A DNA stretch of 64,000 bases from Bifidobacterium felsineum (lineage in GTDB: Bacteria > Actinomycetota > Actinomycetes > Actinomycetales > Bifidobacteriaceae): contig NZ_PEBJ01000003.1 in assembly GCF_002802915.1 (NCBI RefSeq), positions 186,001 to 250,000 on the forward strand. The letters run 5' to 3'. The notes below the pieces were generated by a model that was given only the letters and a program-made list of their open reading frames with translations, searched no databases and had not been told where the DNA came from. Position 1 is the first letter of the stretch. Each line of letters begins with the position of its first letter. Of the stretch, positions 27,245 through 36,226 are shown piece after piece. The position numbers were made by a program, and so were the translations under genes.

Positions 27245-28760
27245 TGGCATCCAAGGCTGGGATCTTCACGGCTTTATTGGCCGGGCCGAAACCGAAGAGC
27301 AGACCGATCAGCGTGGCGAATAGAATCGCAAACGCATACAGCCACCAAGGAATCACCGAGTAGCGGGTCACATCCTCGCCGCCGACCGTTGCCTGCCAGA
27401 GCATCGTCCATATGGAGCCATCAGAGCTGGAACCGGAACCGTCACCGCCTGAGCTGGATGCCATACCGCCACCCATATATGTCATACCCGCCATGTTGAT
27501 GCCCAACGACAGCATCGCGCTGATGATGCAGCCAATCAGGCCACCAAGGAATCCGATTGCGCCGGCTTCGGTCAAAAACATCACGCGGATATCGCGTACA
27601 TAGCAGCCAAGCGCTTTCATAATGCCGATTTCGCGTGTGCGTTCGGTTACGGACATCACCATCGTATTGGCAATGCCGATAGCCGCCACCAAGAGGGACA
27701 CCGCGCCGATGCCGCCCAAGATGAGCTGGATTGCGCGCGACTGCTCTTCCAGAGATTTGCGCATGTCCTCATAGGAGGATGTCTCGTAGCCGAGCGCCTT
27801 GATCTGCGATTCGACCTCCGGCACGGACGCCATATCCTGCGCCTTGACCAGCACCTGATCGTAATTGGCGGTTCGCTGCTTGGCCGCAGAAGGATCGACT
27901 TTGGCAATGAGCTCCTTCAACGACTTCAGATCCATGACGATGCCGTCGGACGTGGCGAAACCCTTGTTGTAATCAGAAACGGTCACGCCGGCGATGCGCA
28001 TATCGACGCTGACGTTCTGCGATTCGCCGGCACCACCCGCCGAACCGCCGCCAGAGCCGGTGCCGTACAGGTTCTGCGTATATGGGTCACCTTGGTAGTT
28101 CGCGCCAGTGGTCAATGTGAGCTGTGTGCCGATCGGTTTGAAATACGGATCATCTTCCGGATCGCATTGGGCAGTGTCATCGTTCCATAGGCAGCCGTCG
28201 CCGCGCGAGGTTTCACGCATCTCACCGTTTTTGAGCGTATCCATGAAATCGTAGGCCAGCCATTCGCCGGCGAGCACCTCGCCTTCGCGCATGGGCAACG
28301 CGCCGTCTTTGAGCTTGAATCCCATCTGGTCGAACTGCGACATGTCAATGCCCATAATCTGCACATAGTCGTACAGGTACCGGCCGCCGGCACCGGTTCG
28401 GGCGCTGGAATTGTAGTTGTAGTTCATCACCGGGGTCACGCCGGAGACGCCGGCCAACGCGCGGAATGATTCCACCGATTCGTCGTTGAGCTTCACATCG
28501 GAGGAAGCGGAAGAGGAGGATGCGCCGCTACCCATCATCATGCCGCTTCCATAGCTGCCATTGGTGTACACGGTGACGATGGACAGGTCGCCCATGGATT
28601 TGAGCATTTTCTCATTCTGCTCGTTGATGCCCTGACCCAAGGAGATCATCAGCACAATCGAGCAGCAGCCCACAATCACGCCGAGCACGGTCAGAATCGT
28701 ACGGGATTTACGCCGCCATAGATTCTGCCGGCACAGTCTCAGGATATCGCCGAATCGCAT
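27228..28760 (-). CDS. FtsX/MacB-type ABC transporter permease
   Basis: 510 residues. One N-terminal membrane segment (SRTILTVLGVIVGCCSIVLM), a large extracellular MacB-like domain of about 280 residues, then three C-terminal segments (IQLILGGIGAVSLLVAAIGI, FLTEAGAIGFLGGLIGCIIS, WWLYAFAILFATLIGLLFGF). The cytoplasmic loop MSVTERTREIGIMKALGC is the family signature for coupling to the ATPase. Low-complexity Ser/Gly stretches occur in the outer loops. It is the last gene of an ATPase / CARDB-like protein / permease operon, 11 bases after its neighbour. Such systems export or mechanically act on peptides, antibiotics or envelope proteins; the cargo is unknown. Confidence 0.9.
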   Translation of the reverse strand: MRFGDILRLCRQNLWRRKSRTILTVLGVIVGCCSIVLMISLGQGINEQNEKMLKSMGDLSIVTVYTNGSYGSGMMMGSGASSSSASSDVKLNDESVESFRALAGVSGVTPVMNYNYNSSARTGAGGRYLYDYVQIMGIDMSQFDQMGFKLKDGALPMREGEVLAGEWLAYDFMDTLKNGEMRETSRGDGCLWNDDTAQCDPEDDPYFKPIGTQLTLTTGANYQGDPYTQNLYGTGSGGGSAGGAGESQNVSVDMRIAGVTVSDYNKGFATSDGIVMDLKSLKELIAKVDPSAAKQRTANYDQVLVKAQDMASVPEVESQIKALGYETSSYEDMRKSLEEQSRAIQLILGGIGAVSLLVAAIGIANTMVMSVTERTREIGIMKALGCYVRDIRVMFLTEAGAIGFLGGLIGCIISAMLSLGINMAGMTYMGGGMASSSGGDGSGSSSDGSIWTMLWQATVGGEDVTRYSVIPWWLYAFAILFATLIGLLFGFGPANKAVKIPALDAIKNSE

Positions 28761-28771
28761 GGCCGGCTCCT

Positions 28772-30067
28772 CTACTTGCTGTGCGCAGTGGAATCGGCAG
28801 CGATGGGAGCTGGGGAATCGACTGCGGAGACCGGTTCCAACACGGTGGTCGGAGCCGAATCACTTGGCGATGCGCCGGCTGCGGCAGCCGCTCCAGCTGA
28901 TGCGCTGGATGCCGCGTCAGCACGCGCATCAGTACCGTTGGCTGCGGCATCGCCCTTATTCGCGTCGCCTTCCGCCCAGTCGTCCCATTCCTCATCAATC
29001 TTGCTCTTTGACTTCTTCTTGCGATGGCGACGCACTAGCAGCACGATCACCACAATCAGCACCACTACAGCTACGGCACCAGCCACCCACGCCCATATGG
29101 GCACCACCGGACCGGCTGGCTCAACAGTCATGTCATCCACGGCAGTGCCATCCATCACCGGCGCGTCTGCCACGGTGATCTTGACCGGGAATTCCTTGGT
29201 TTTGCTTTGCCCGTCGGAATCCTCGTAGGTGACTTTGACGGTAGCGCTGAGCTCGCCGGCAGCCTGTGGGGTGAACGCGTAGCCGATTGAGCCGGTGGCC
29301 CCGGATGTCACGTTGCCGACATACTGGTTCTTCATCGTGGCGTCGAAACCCTCGCCTTCCATCGTGGCCTCAACGTTGGAGATGTCACCTTTGCCCTTGT
29401 TCACATATTCCATCGTGATGGTGGCTTCCTGGCCGGCGATCGATTGGTCGGGCAGTACCGGGTCGCTCACTTCGAACCGGTCGGGCTGGCTGATCGGCAC
29501 GGAAATCTTGATGTCGGACTGGGTGGAGGAACGCGCGCCGGAGTCAAGATACTCGTATTTGAAGCTGATGCTCACCGGCTGTGCGCCGCTCTTCGCGGAA
29601 GCGAGCGCCTGCATCGGCACGGTTTGCGTCAGTGAATAGCCGGCCCACAATGCGTCCACATAGAACGTGTTCGTGCCGCCGGCGATGGCGAAGCTTTCTC
29701 CGCCATCCACGGTGACCACCATGTTCGTCACCGCCACCTGGCCTTTGTTCTGGAAGGTGAACGCCAAATCGAACTTGGCGCCGGCGGCTACGGAATCCCC
29801 TCCATAGGTGAAGTTGGTCACGATGATGTTCGGCACCGGGCCGGCAATGGGAGCGGCTACCGTACTGCTGCTTGTGGAATCGTCGCCCTCATCGGCAAAT
29901 GCGTGGGTTGGCGCGAATATCACCGCACATAGGAAAGCAATAGCCATCAGCATGGCGCATACGGCTGCGCTGATGCGGCAAATTGGGGATGTTGAAGCTG
30001 GTGCCGCAACGGATTGGGCGACACAAGAGCCTGCGTGGGTGCCGGATTGGTTGGTATGGATGTTCAT
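28772..30067 (-). CDS. Membrane-anchored CARDB/Ig-like protein of the ABC operon
   Basis: 431 residues. A signal peptide or N-terminal anchor lies at about 32-58 (AAVCAMLMAIAFLCAVIFAP). Two Ig-like/CARDB repeats follow; each shows the pattern of a strand with NKG, as in LAFTFQNKGQVAVTNMVV and TMEYVNKGKGDISNVEA. A C-terminal membrane helix (about 320-343, WVAGAVAVVVLIVVIVLLV) is followed by a basic stop-transfer and an acidic, Ala-rich cytoplasmic tail. The start at 30067 has AAGGAG at 7 bases and overlaps the ATPase stop by four bases (ATGA). It probably presents the Ig domains outside next to the FtsX permease; adapter or substrate capture is an inference. Confidence 0.8.
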   Translation of the reverse strand: MNIHTNQSGTHAGSCVAQSVAAPASTSPICRISAAVCAMLMAIAFLCAVIFAPTHAFADEGDDSTSSSTVAAPIAGPVPNIIVTNFTYGGDSVAAGAKFDLAFTFQNKGQVAVTNMVVTVDGGESFAIAGGTNTFYVDALWAGYSLTQTVPMQALASAKSGAQPVSISFKYEYLDSGARSSTQSDIKISVPISQPDRFEVSDPVLPDQSIAGQEATITMEYVNKGKGDISNVEATMEGEGFDATMKNQYVGNVTSGATGSIGYAFTPQAAGELSATVKVTYEDSDGQSKTKEFPVKITVADAPVMDGTAVDDMTVEPAGPVVPIWAWVAGAVAVVVLIVVIVLLVRRHRKKKSKSKIDEEWDDWAEGDANKGDAAANGTDARADAASSASAGAAAAAGASPSDSAPTTVLEPVSAVDSPAPIAADSTAHSK

Positions 30068-30870
30068 CGCGAGGCTCCTTGATTGATTGTGATATCTGAC
30101 TGCGGACGGGTTAGGGATGATTGTGATGAAGTTGGGGATGATAGCGCCGGCTGATTCGCGCGATCGCTGACGATTCGGCCGTCCAATAGCGTGACGATGC
30201 GATCGGCGTATGAGGCCATTTGCGGGTCATGTGTGACGAGCACGATGGTTTGGTTGAAATCGCGGGCGAATGAGCAGATCATCGCCATGACCTCGGCCTT
30301 GGTTTTGGAGTCGAGGTTACCGGTCGGCTCATCGGCGAAGACCACTTCAGGTTTGGTGACAAACGCGCGGGCGATGCCAACGCGCTGCTGCTGGCCGCCA
30401 GACATCTGCCGCGGATAGTGCGTGAGGCGGTGGCCGAGGCCTACGCGTTTGAGCACGGCGCGTGCGGTGCGTTCACGCTGGTCTTTGGGAACGCCACGGA
30501 ACATCAACGGCATGGCCACGTTTTCAAGCGCGGTGAGGTTCGGCAGCAGATTGTAGGACTGGAAAACGAAGCCGATATGCTTTTGACGGAAGGCCGCAAG
30601 CTCGCGTTCGCTGAGTTTGCTCACCTGCACTCCCCCGATTCTGACACCACCTCTCGTGGGCTTTTCCATACCGGCCAGCTGGTTCAGGAGCGTGGATTTG
30701 CCGGAGCCCGATTCGCCGAAAATACAGCAGATCTGGCCTTGTGGAATGGCGAGATTCACACGTTCAAGGGCCACCACCGTCTCATCTTCCACCGGGTATT
30801 CCTTGCGCAGGTTGCGCACTTCGATGATGGGGCGCGTATGTGCACGGACATTGGATTGTGCCATAGGCAT
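30064..30870 (-). CDS. ABC transporter ATPase of the MacB/LolD type
   Basis: 268 residues. Walker A GESGSGKST, Q-loop around FVFQSYNLLPNLT, signature MSGGQQQRVGIARAF, Walker B EVVFADEPTGNLDSKT and the H-loop in VLVTHDPQMASYADR are all intact. It energises the FtsX-type permease encoded two genes downstream. The start is placed at ATG 30870; the open frame continues to a GTG at 30912 without a better site. The C-terminal 35 residues are Ser/Gln-rich and not part of the usual ATPase fold. Confidence 0.92.
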   Translation of the reverse strand: MPMAQSNVRAHTRPIIEVRNLRKEYPVEDETVVALERVNLAIPQGQICCIFGESGSGKSTLLNQLAGMEKPTRGGVRIGGVQVSKLSERELAAFRQKHIGFVFQSYNLLPNLTALENVAMPLMFRGVPKDQRERTARAVLKRVGLGHRLTHYPRQMSGGQQQRVGIARAFVTKPEVVFADEPTGNLDSKTKAEVMAMICSFARDFNQTIVLVTHDPQMASYADRIVTLLDGRIVSDRANQPALSSPTSSQSSLTRPQSDITINQGASR

Positions 30871-31010
30871 CTTCTTCTCTCGTTCGTCGCCATTGGCGAG
30901 CGGGTTCACCACTGTTTTCGGCTCTTCTCTTCAGAACGCTTTCAGCAAGTCTATAGCTGCCGCACCGCCTCCGCACCCCCTAAGGGTGTCCCCGGATAAG
31001 CTGCAAATAC

Positions 31011-31057
31011 AAAAAGACTGCTTCCTCATTGCAACCAGTCAATGGGAAAGCAGTCTT
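31011..31057 (-). terminator. Terminator of the tRNA-Arg gene
   Basis: An 18-bp stem with two mismatches (31014-31031 with 31040-31057) is followed on the minus strand by TTTTT (31011-31015 region). It lies just 3' of the tRNA. Confidence 0.85.
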
Positions 31058-31063
31058 GAGATG

Positions 31064-31136
31064 TGCCCCCGACCCGACTCGAACGGGCAACCGACGGATT
31101 AGAAGGCCGTGGCTCTATCCATTGAGCTACAGGGGC
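31064..31136 (-). tRNA. tRNA-Arg (anticodon TCT)
   Basis: A 73-base cloverleaf read on the minus strand: acceptor GCCCCTG with CGGGGGC, D arm GCTC/GAGC, anticodon TCT at 31101-31103 in the loop CTTCTAA, and T-loop GTTCGAGTC. The anticodon stem has one C-T mismatch next to the loop. CCA is not encoded. It decodes the rare AGA codon. Confidence 0.93.
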
Positions 31137-31175
31137 ATCAGCGGATAAACATACTATCCAGCCGAGACGCAGTAA

Positions 31176-32048
31176 TCATCCCTCGAACACGCGGTCGCGA
31201 ATCATACGGCCGGATTCATCGAGCGCGGTGGAGAAGCGGCCGTAGTCGGAGAGGATCACGCCCATGTAGAGCATGTCCACGAGGGCGGTATCGGCCACGC
31301 GCGAGAAGATCGCATTGCCGTAGATGGCATGCGAGTCGCGCCCGGTCACAAGCACTACATCAGCCCAGCTAGCCAAGGGGGCACCGATGGCATTGGTAAT
31401 CGCGATGGTTTTTGCACCACGCGACTTCGCCAGCCTCAGCGCCTTGACTGTATCCGCTGAGCTTCCGGAGTGGGAGAACGCGATGGCAACATCGCCATGA
31501 GTCAGGTGTCCGGCACCGATCTGCTGCAGGTAAGCGTCCGTATTGAGACGGCACGTGAGCCCCAGATACTCGAACTTCGTGAACAGATCCATGGCCGGCG
31601 TCAGCGAATTCTCCACGCCGAAAATATCAATCAATCCCGCTTCGGCGATGATCTCAATCGCCTTGCGGTAGGCCTTGGCATCCAATGCCCCGCGCATCTC
31701 ATCGATCAGGGCTTTCGCGCCATCAGCGGCTTTGGAGGGGATTTCATCCACACTATCCCAAGGATTCAGGTCGAATCCGGACAGCGGATCGAATGTCACC
31801 TTATGCGCGGCGGTCGGATGCCGCAACACATACCGCAACTCACGGTAGCCGCCGAAGCCAAGCTTGCGAGAGAAGCGAATAACCGTAGGTTGGCTTACGT
31901 GCGCCACATCCGCAAGCTGACCCACCGTCAGCTCGGCCGCCTCTTCCGTGTGATCGCGAATATACTGCGCCACAGCACGCTCGGCCGGACGCAATGTTGG
32001 ATATACGTGGTCGATACGCTCTCGTATTCCCACCGAGGATTGCACAGG
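31176..32048 (-). CDS. MurR/RpiR-family transcriptional regulator with SIS domain
   Basis: About 290 residues. An N-terminal helix-turn-helix domain contains LTVGQLADVAHVSQPTVIRF with SRKLGFGGYRELRY. A C-terminal SIS sugar-phosphate-binding domain contains IAFSHSGSSADTVKALRLAK and GAKTIAITN. GAGGAG lies 7 bases before the GTG at 32048; ATG codons at 32060 and 32063 are alternatives. It is divergent from the GH51 arabinofuranosidase with about 165 bases between them, so control of that gene by a phosphorylated sugar is a reasonable inference. RpiR-type control of a GH51 gene would be unusual, as LacI regulators are commoner in bifidobacterial glycan loci. Confidence 0.88.
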   Translation of the reverse strand, partial: PVQSSVGIRERIDHVYPTLRPAERAVAQYIRDHTEEAAELTVGQLADVAHVSQPTVIRFSRKLGFGGYRELRYVLRHPTAAHKVTFDPLSGFDLNPWDSVDEIPSKAADGAKALIDEMRGALDAKAYRKAIEIIAEAGLIDIFGVENSLTPAMDLFTKFEYLGLTCRLNTDAYLQQIGAGHLTHGDVAIAFSHSGSSADTVKALRLAKSRGAKTIAITNAIGAPLASWADVVLVTGRDSHAIYGNAIFSRVADTALVDMLYMGVILSDYGRFSTALDESGRMIRDRVFEG

Positions 32049-32199
32049 CACGCTCCTCATCATCGCCTTCAACAATTACTTTCTGATTACCGAGCGTACC
32101 GGGTCGAAACCGGGAAACCGGCAAAAAGCATTAACAGCAATATGAACTGTGAGAGAACTCTTCCGTTTACTTTCGCTGCACAATCCAGCGGTGAACATC

Positions 32200-32205
32200 T
32201 ACAAT
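32200..32205 (+). promoter_or_regulatory. -10 box for a leaderless GH51 transcript
   Basis: TACAAT is 7 bases before the ATG at 32213, and no ribosome site is present in front of that ATG. Transcription would start at or next to the A of the start codon. Confidence 0.45.
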
Positions 32206-32212
32206 TGGCATC

Positions 32213-34516
32213 ATGGTGCGGATTACGATCTCAGACCCCACTCATCGAACGAGCGAGAGACTGTACGGCGTCTTTTTTGAAGACATCAATCACAGTGCCG
32301 ACGGCGGACTGAACGCCAATATGGTGAATAATTACAGTTTCGATGGCGTGTATCTCAACCACCATACTTGGCGTATTTCCGGCGCCGATCGGTGGCGCAC
32401 CGAGGCTGACCCTTTGCGATTCTGGCGTTTTACCAACTGCAGCGCCGAAAGCTATGGAGCTGAAATCCGCGGGGAGCATGGTCAGATACTCGCCACCGAG
32501 TGTCCCGACGCACCGGTCCATGTCCACAGCAGGTATGCGCGCATCACCGCTGCGATGCCCCACTACAGCACGGCTTTCGTGGGCAATACGTCCGATTCGG
32601 CCGATGCCGCCGATGCGTCCGATAGCCCGGTGTTCATTGAAAACCTCGGGTACAACGGCGGTGGCGATAACGCCGACGAACCCGCATTCTCCATTGTTGC
32701 CGGGCATAGCTATGACATTGACTTTGAGCTACGGCCGGTGGACGGCAACGTGACGCTTGCCATCAATGTGATCAGTGCGGATGGCAGCCCGCTGACCGAA
32801 ACCGCCCGGTTCGATTGCTCCGCCGCCGTTTCGTGGACCGACTCGACCGTCGGCAGCAATAACGGTTGGCGCCACTGCACGGCACAAGTACGCGGATTGG
32901 CGACCGATTACGGCAAACTGCATATCGCCATCGAACCGGCACCGGATGCGACTGCGCCCACTGACGATGATGCAGCCAACATCGATATCGCATTTGATCT
33001 GGATCTGGTGCAGTTCATGGACGCCGATTATTGGGGAGCCAACGACCCGAAATGGCGGTACGGCAAGCTTCGACGCGACTTGGTGGAGACCATCAAGGCA
33101 TTGCACCCCACGTTCATGCGCTTCCCCGGAGGCTGCATTGTCGAGGGCGTGACGCCCGGCAACGAGTATCGCTGGAAGGATACGATCGGCTCGTTGGCGG
33201 CCCGCCGACCGCAGTATTCCATCTGGTCGTTCAAGATGCCGGATGGTTCCAGCTATTGCCAGAGCTATCAGATCGGCTTCTACGAATATTTCTGCCTGTG
33301 CGAGGACCTTGGGGCCAAGCCGCTGCCGACCCTGTTCGCCGGCATCGCATGCCAGTCCCCCGGCCGCGATCCACGCCATATGGATATCGATTCTGAGGCG
33401 TTCCAACGCAATGTGGTGCAGGATTATTTGGATCTGATCGAGTTCGCCAATGGGGACCCCAACACGAGTCCGTGGGCCGCGGTGCGCCGCGATATGGGTC
33501 ATCCGGAGCCATTCGGCCTCGATATGATCGGCGTGGGCAATGAGAATTTCGGCGCTGATTACGTGGCGAAGTTCACGCGCATCAGCGACGCGATCCATGA
33601 GCGATACCCTCAGATGCTGTGCATTATGAGCGCCGGCTTGTTCCCATTCCAACTGCCGATGAAACGCACCTGGGATTATGCGCGCAAAACCGCGAGTGCC
33701 GGCACCGGAGCGAAGGATTCCGCCACTGGCGACGCGATCATCGTGGATGAACATTCCTACCATTCGGCCCAGTGGTTTGAGTCGCAGGCTCGTCGTTTCG
33801 ATGATTATCCTCGCTGCGGCGCAGGCGTCTACTTCGGCGAGTACTCGGCGAACGGCTATTTCGCCGGTCAACCGCAAACCGAGCAGGGCGCGAACACATG
33901 GAAGTCCGCACTAGGCGAGGCCGCGTTTTTGACCGGCTGCGAGCGCAATTCCGACGTGGTGAAGATGACCTCATATGCCCCACTGCTCGCGCATATTCCC
34001 GCCAAGGGCTGGGCTCAGAATCTTATCGAATTCAATCCGGCGCACGTGAATCCCACGCTCAACTATGCGGCTGAGCGGCTGTTCTCCGCGCATGTTGGAG
34101 CGTGGACCTATCAGGTGGATGTGGAGCGTGATGCGGCGGCAGCACAGCACCTGTATGTCAGTGCCACCGGCAGCAGCGCGACCGACGATAGTGCGACGCA
34201 AGCGTGCCGCTATATCAAAATCGTCAACACCGGTGCCACTGCGGTGGATGTGACGTTGGAGATCGAGCGTGGGCTGGTTGCACTGGGCAGAAGCATGGAC
34301 GATGCTGACAATGGCAAGGCTCGCAACGCCACGATTCGATTGGAAATCGAAACGCTTAGCGCCACCCCCGATGCGAAAACCACCATCGGCTATCGCGGTG
34401 AGGCTCAAGGTACGCTTGCTCCTGAACGGCGGACGGTATCATTGCCGGCCTCGAACTCACTGTTGGCAATGAAAATCAAGCCGTACAGCCTGACCTTGGT
34501 TACTGCGCGCTGGTAG
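32213..34516 (+). CDS. Alpha-L-arabinofuranosidase, glycoside hydrolase family 51
   Basis: 767 residues, without a signal peptide, so it acts on imported arabino-oligosaccharides. The opening LYGVFFEDINHSADGGLNAN is the family start. A carbohydrate-binding-like beta domain (about 75-265) is inserted before the barrel, then MRFPGGCIVEGVTPG. The acid/base Glu is in GVGNENFGADY (E444) and the nucleophile in YFGEYSANG (E543). A C-terminal beta-sandwich domain follows. The length and insert resemble the larger plant-like GH51 branch rather than the 500-residue bacterial type. The regulator gene is divergent. No transporter lies beside it. Confidence 0.93.
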   Translation: MVRITISDPTHRTSERLYGVFFEDINHSADGGLNANMVNNYSFDGVYLNHHTWRISGADRWRTEADPLRFWRFTNCSAESYGAEIRGEHGQILATECPDAPVHVHSRYARITAAMPHYSTAFVGNTSDSADAADASDSPVFIENLGYNGGGDNADEPAFSIVAGHSYDIDFELRPVDGNVTLAINVISADGSPLTETARFDCSAAVSWTDSTVGSNNGWRHCTAQVRGLATDYGKLHIAIEPAPDATAPTDDDAANIDIAFDLDLVQFMDADYWGANDPKWRYGKLRRDLVETIKALHPTFMRFPGGCIVEGVTPGNEYRWKDTIGSLAARRPQYSIWSFKMPDGSSYCQSYQIGFYEYFCLCEDLGAKPLPTLFAGIACQSPGRDPRHMDIDSEAFQRNVVQDYLDLIEFANGDPNTSPWAAVRRDMGHPEPFGLDMIGVGNENFGADYVAKFTRISDAIHERYPQMLCIMSAGLFPFQLPMKRTWDYARKTASAGTGAKDSATGDAIIVDEHSYHSAQWFESQARRFDDYPRCGAGVYFGEYSANGYFAGQPQTEQGANTWKSALGEAAFLTGCERNSDVVKMTSYAPLLAHIPAKGWAQNLIEFNPAHVNPTLNYAAERLFSAHVGAWTYQVDVERDAAAAQHLYVSATGSSATDDSATQACRYIKIVNTGATAVDVTLEIERGLVALGRSMDDADNGKARNATIRLEIETLSATPDAKTTIGYRGEAQGTLAPERRTVSLPASNSLLAMKIKPYSLTLVTARW

Positions 34517-34545
34517 CCAGCTGCAGAGCTGCAGTGAGTCGACTG

Positions 34546-35724
34546 CTACTCGATGATCCAGCTCAAGCCGACGAGCACCACGAGGAACAGTACGTTGACC
34601 GCCGAATAGATGGCCAAGTAGCGACCCTTCTTATCCGGGTATTGGCGCACGACGTTCTTATAGGAGATCAGCGAGGCCATGGACGCGATCAATGTGCCCA
34701 TGCCGCCCAGATTGGTGCCGATGATGAGCTCACGCCACTGGTCGGAGAATCCGGACAACAGGATGGTGGTTGGCACGTTGCTGATCACCTGACTGGAGGC
34801 CACAGCCACTTCGAGCGGATGACCGCCGACCAGCGAGCGCGCGAGTTCGTAAAACTCCGGCACGCGTTTCATATTGCCGATGAAGATGAAGAACATGCAG
34901 AAGGTGAGCGGCAAACCCCAATCCACGTAACGGAATACGCGCCGATCGGTAAACAGGAACACCACGACCACAATCACGCACATGGCCCACAGCGGAATCA
35001 CATCGGAAACCGCAAGCAGGCAGACCACGAACAGCAGCGAATACACCACGGTTCGCCAGCCGCCGTAGCCGGCACCATAACCGGTGATGCGGATTTCGTC
35101 AGGCTGATGCTTGTTCCGCTCGGGGGCCAATACGCCGGTTTCAAGATTGCCAAGATTGCCGACCGGCTGCTTGCCGAATACCACGCAAGCCACAATGACG
35201 AGCAGTATGGCGGCGACAATGGAATATGGCGCCATGATGGCGATGAATTCCATCGTCGGCATACCGGTAAGCGCCTTCAAATACAGGTTGTGTGCATTGC
35301 CGATCGGGGTGAGCATGCTGCCCACATTCGCACCAATGGTCATCAACGTGGCCACCAGAATAGTGCGCTCCTGCTGCCCGGCCATGATGAGCACCGCCAC
35401 CGCGAACGGCACGAACGTCACCAGTGCCACATCGTTGGTGATGAGCATCGCGGAGAAGAAGGTAAGCGCCACCAGTGTGATGACAAGGCCGCGCATCGTG
35501 CTGGTTTTTTCCAGCAGGCGCGAGCCGATGATGCGGAAGACGCCGATGCGCTGGAATCCACACACCACAATCATCAAACAGATGAGCTGGCTGATGGTGC
35601 TGGCATGAATATAGCCCTTGTAATCGGCGTCTGGCGGAACGATGAAGCAGGATATCAGTGCGAGTATTGCGGCGACCACCAGAATCGTCTCATTTTTCAG
35701 CAGGTTGATCAGCCAACGCCGCAT
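34546..35724 (-). CDS. SLC13/ArsB-type permease (citrate/anion transporter superfamily)
   Basis: 392 residues with about ten membrane segments, for example ILVVAAILALISCFIV, GLVITLVALTFFSAMLITND and LVVLVGLSWII. Two conserved halves are marked by SAMLITNDVALVTFVPFAV with NVGSMLTPIGNAHN, and later VISNVPTTILLSGF with GTNLGGMGTLIASMASL, the repeated loops typical of the ion-transporter superfamily. Sodium-coupled dicarboxylate, an oxyanion or Na+/H+ exchange are possible; the cargo cannot be read. GGAGG precedes the ATG. It stands alone. Confidence 0.85.
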   Translation of the reverse strand: MRRWLINLLKNETILVVAAILALISCFIVPPDADYKGYIHASTISQLICLMIVVCGFQRIGVFRIIGSRLLEKTSTMRGLVITLVALTFFSAMLITNDVALVTFVPFAVAVLIMAGQQERTILVATLMTIGANVGSMLTPIGNAHNLYLKALTGMPTMEFIAIMAPYSIVAAILLVIVACVVFGKQPVGNLGNLETGVLAPERNKHQPDEIRITGYGAGYGGWRTVVYSLLFVVCLLAVSDVIPLWAMCVIVVVVFLFTDRRVFRYVDWGLPLTFCMFFIFIGNMKRVPEFYELARSLVGGHPLEVAVASSQVISNVPTTILLSGFSDQWRELIIGTNLGGMGTLIASMASLISYKNVVRQYPDKKGRYLAIYSAVNVLFLVVLVGLSWIIE

Positions 35725-36226
35725 GAATCCTCCGTTTTCAAGCCATTCTGACGTGGACCATAGTATCGGAATGCCATGCCGAGTACGTAGTTTCGGCGTG
35801 CTGTTTTCCGACCTTTTTTGCAGAAATTGGCACTTTCCCTTACTGGCGATTGGGCTGCATTCCCGACTTTTTTATTCAATTGTTATTTACGAGATAGTGA
35901 ACTGAAAGCAAATTCCGAATATGTACGCGTTGCTGGCAATACTAAAGTCCGAGAATCCTCAACCCCGCTCCGCCGCAGCGGCACAGCGGCATTCGGAACA
36001 TTGTGAAAATGGCGTCCTGCGAAAACTACGCCGACTACGCATAAAGCAGGTAGTTTTACTTACTGTTCATTTTCCTTTTCCTGAGCTTTCTCCAATGTAA
36101 GATTCCCGCCACTCGCTCTTGCACGACTATGGAAGTACGGCAAGCGGTTACACGCCGCACATAACTGAATGTTGATTGTCCGAAAAATGATTCTGCGAGT
36201 AGCTCGCGGAAGGCAAGTTGGGAAAT
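35725..36226. other. Non-coding region upstream of the phosphonate cluster
   Basis: No gene is seen in about 500 bases. Near 36022-36057 lies AAAACTAC...GTAGTTTT (8-bp arms), containing ACTACG twice (36025 and 36034). ACTACG motifs also occur in front of phnW. The left part carries the promoter of the SLC13-type permease. Confidence 0.5.
36022..36057. promoter_or_regulatory. Possible operator upstream of the phosphonate operon
   Basis: AAAACTAC (36022-36029) is inverted as GTAGTTTT (36050-36057), with a second ACTACG at 36034. Related AACTACG copies precede phnW at 40189, 40221 and 40242. Shared sites suggest one regulator; this is inference only. Confidence 0.4.

Noticed and set aside
34534..35751. 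405-codon His-rich frame on the plus strand
   Set aside because: Antisense to the ten-helix permease; the His/Gln/Asp richness is what complementing membrane codons gives.
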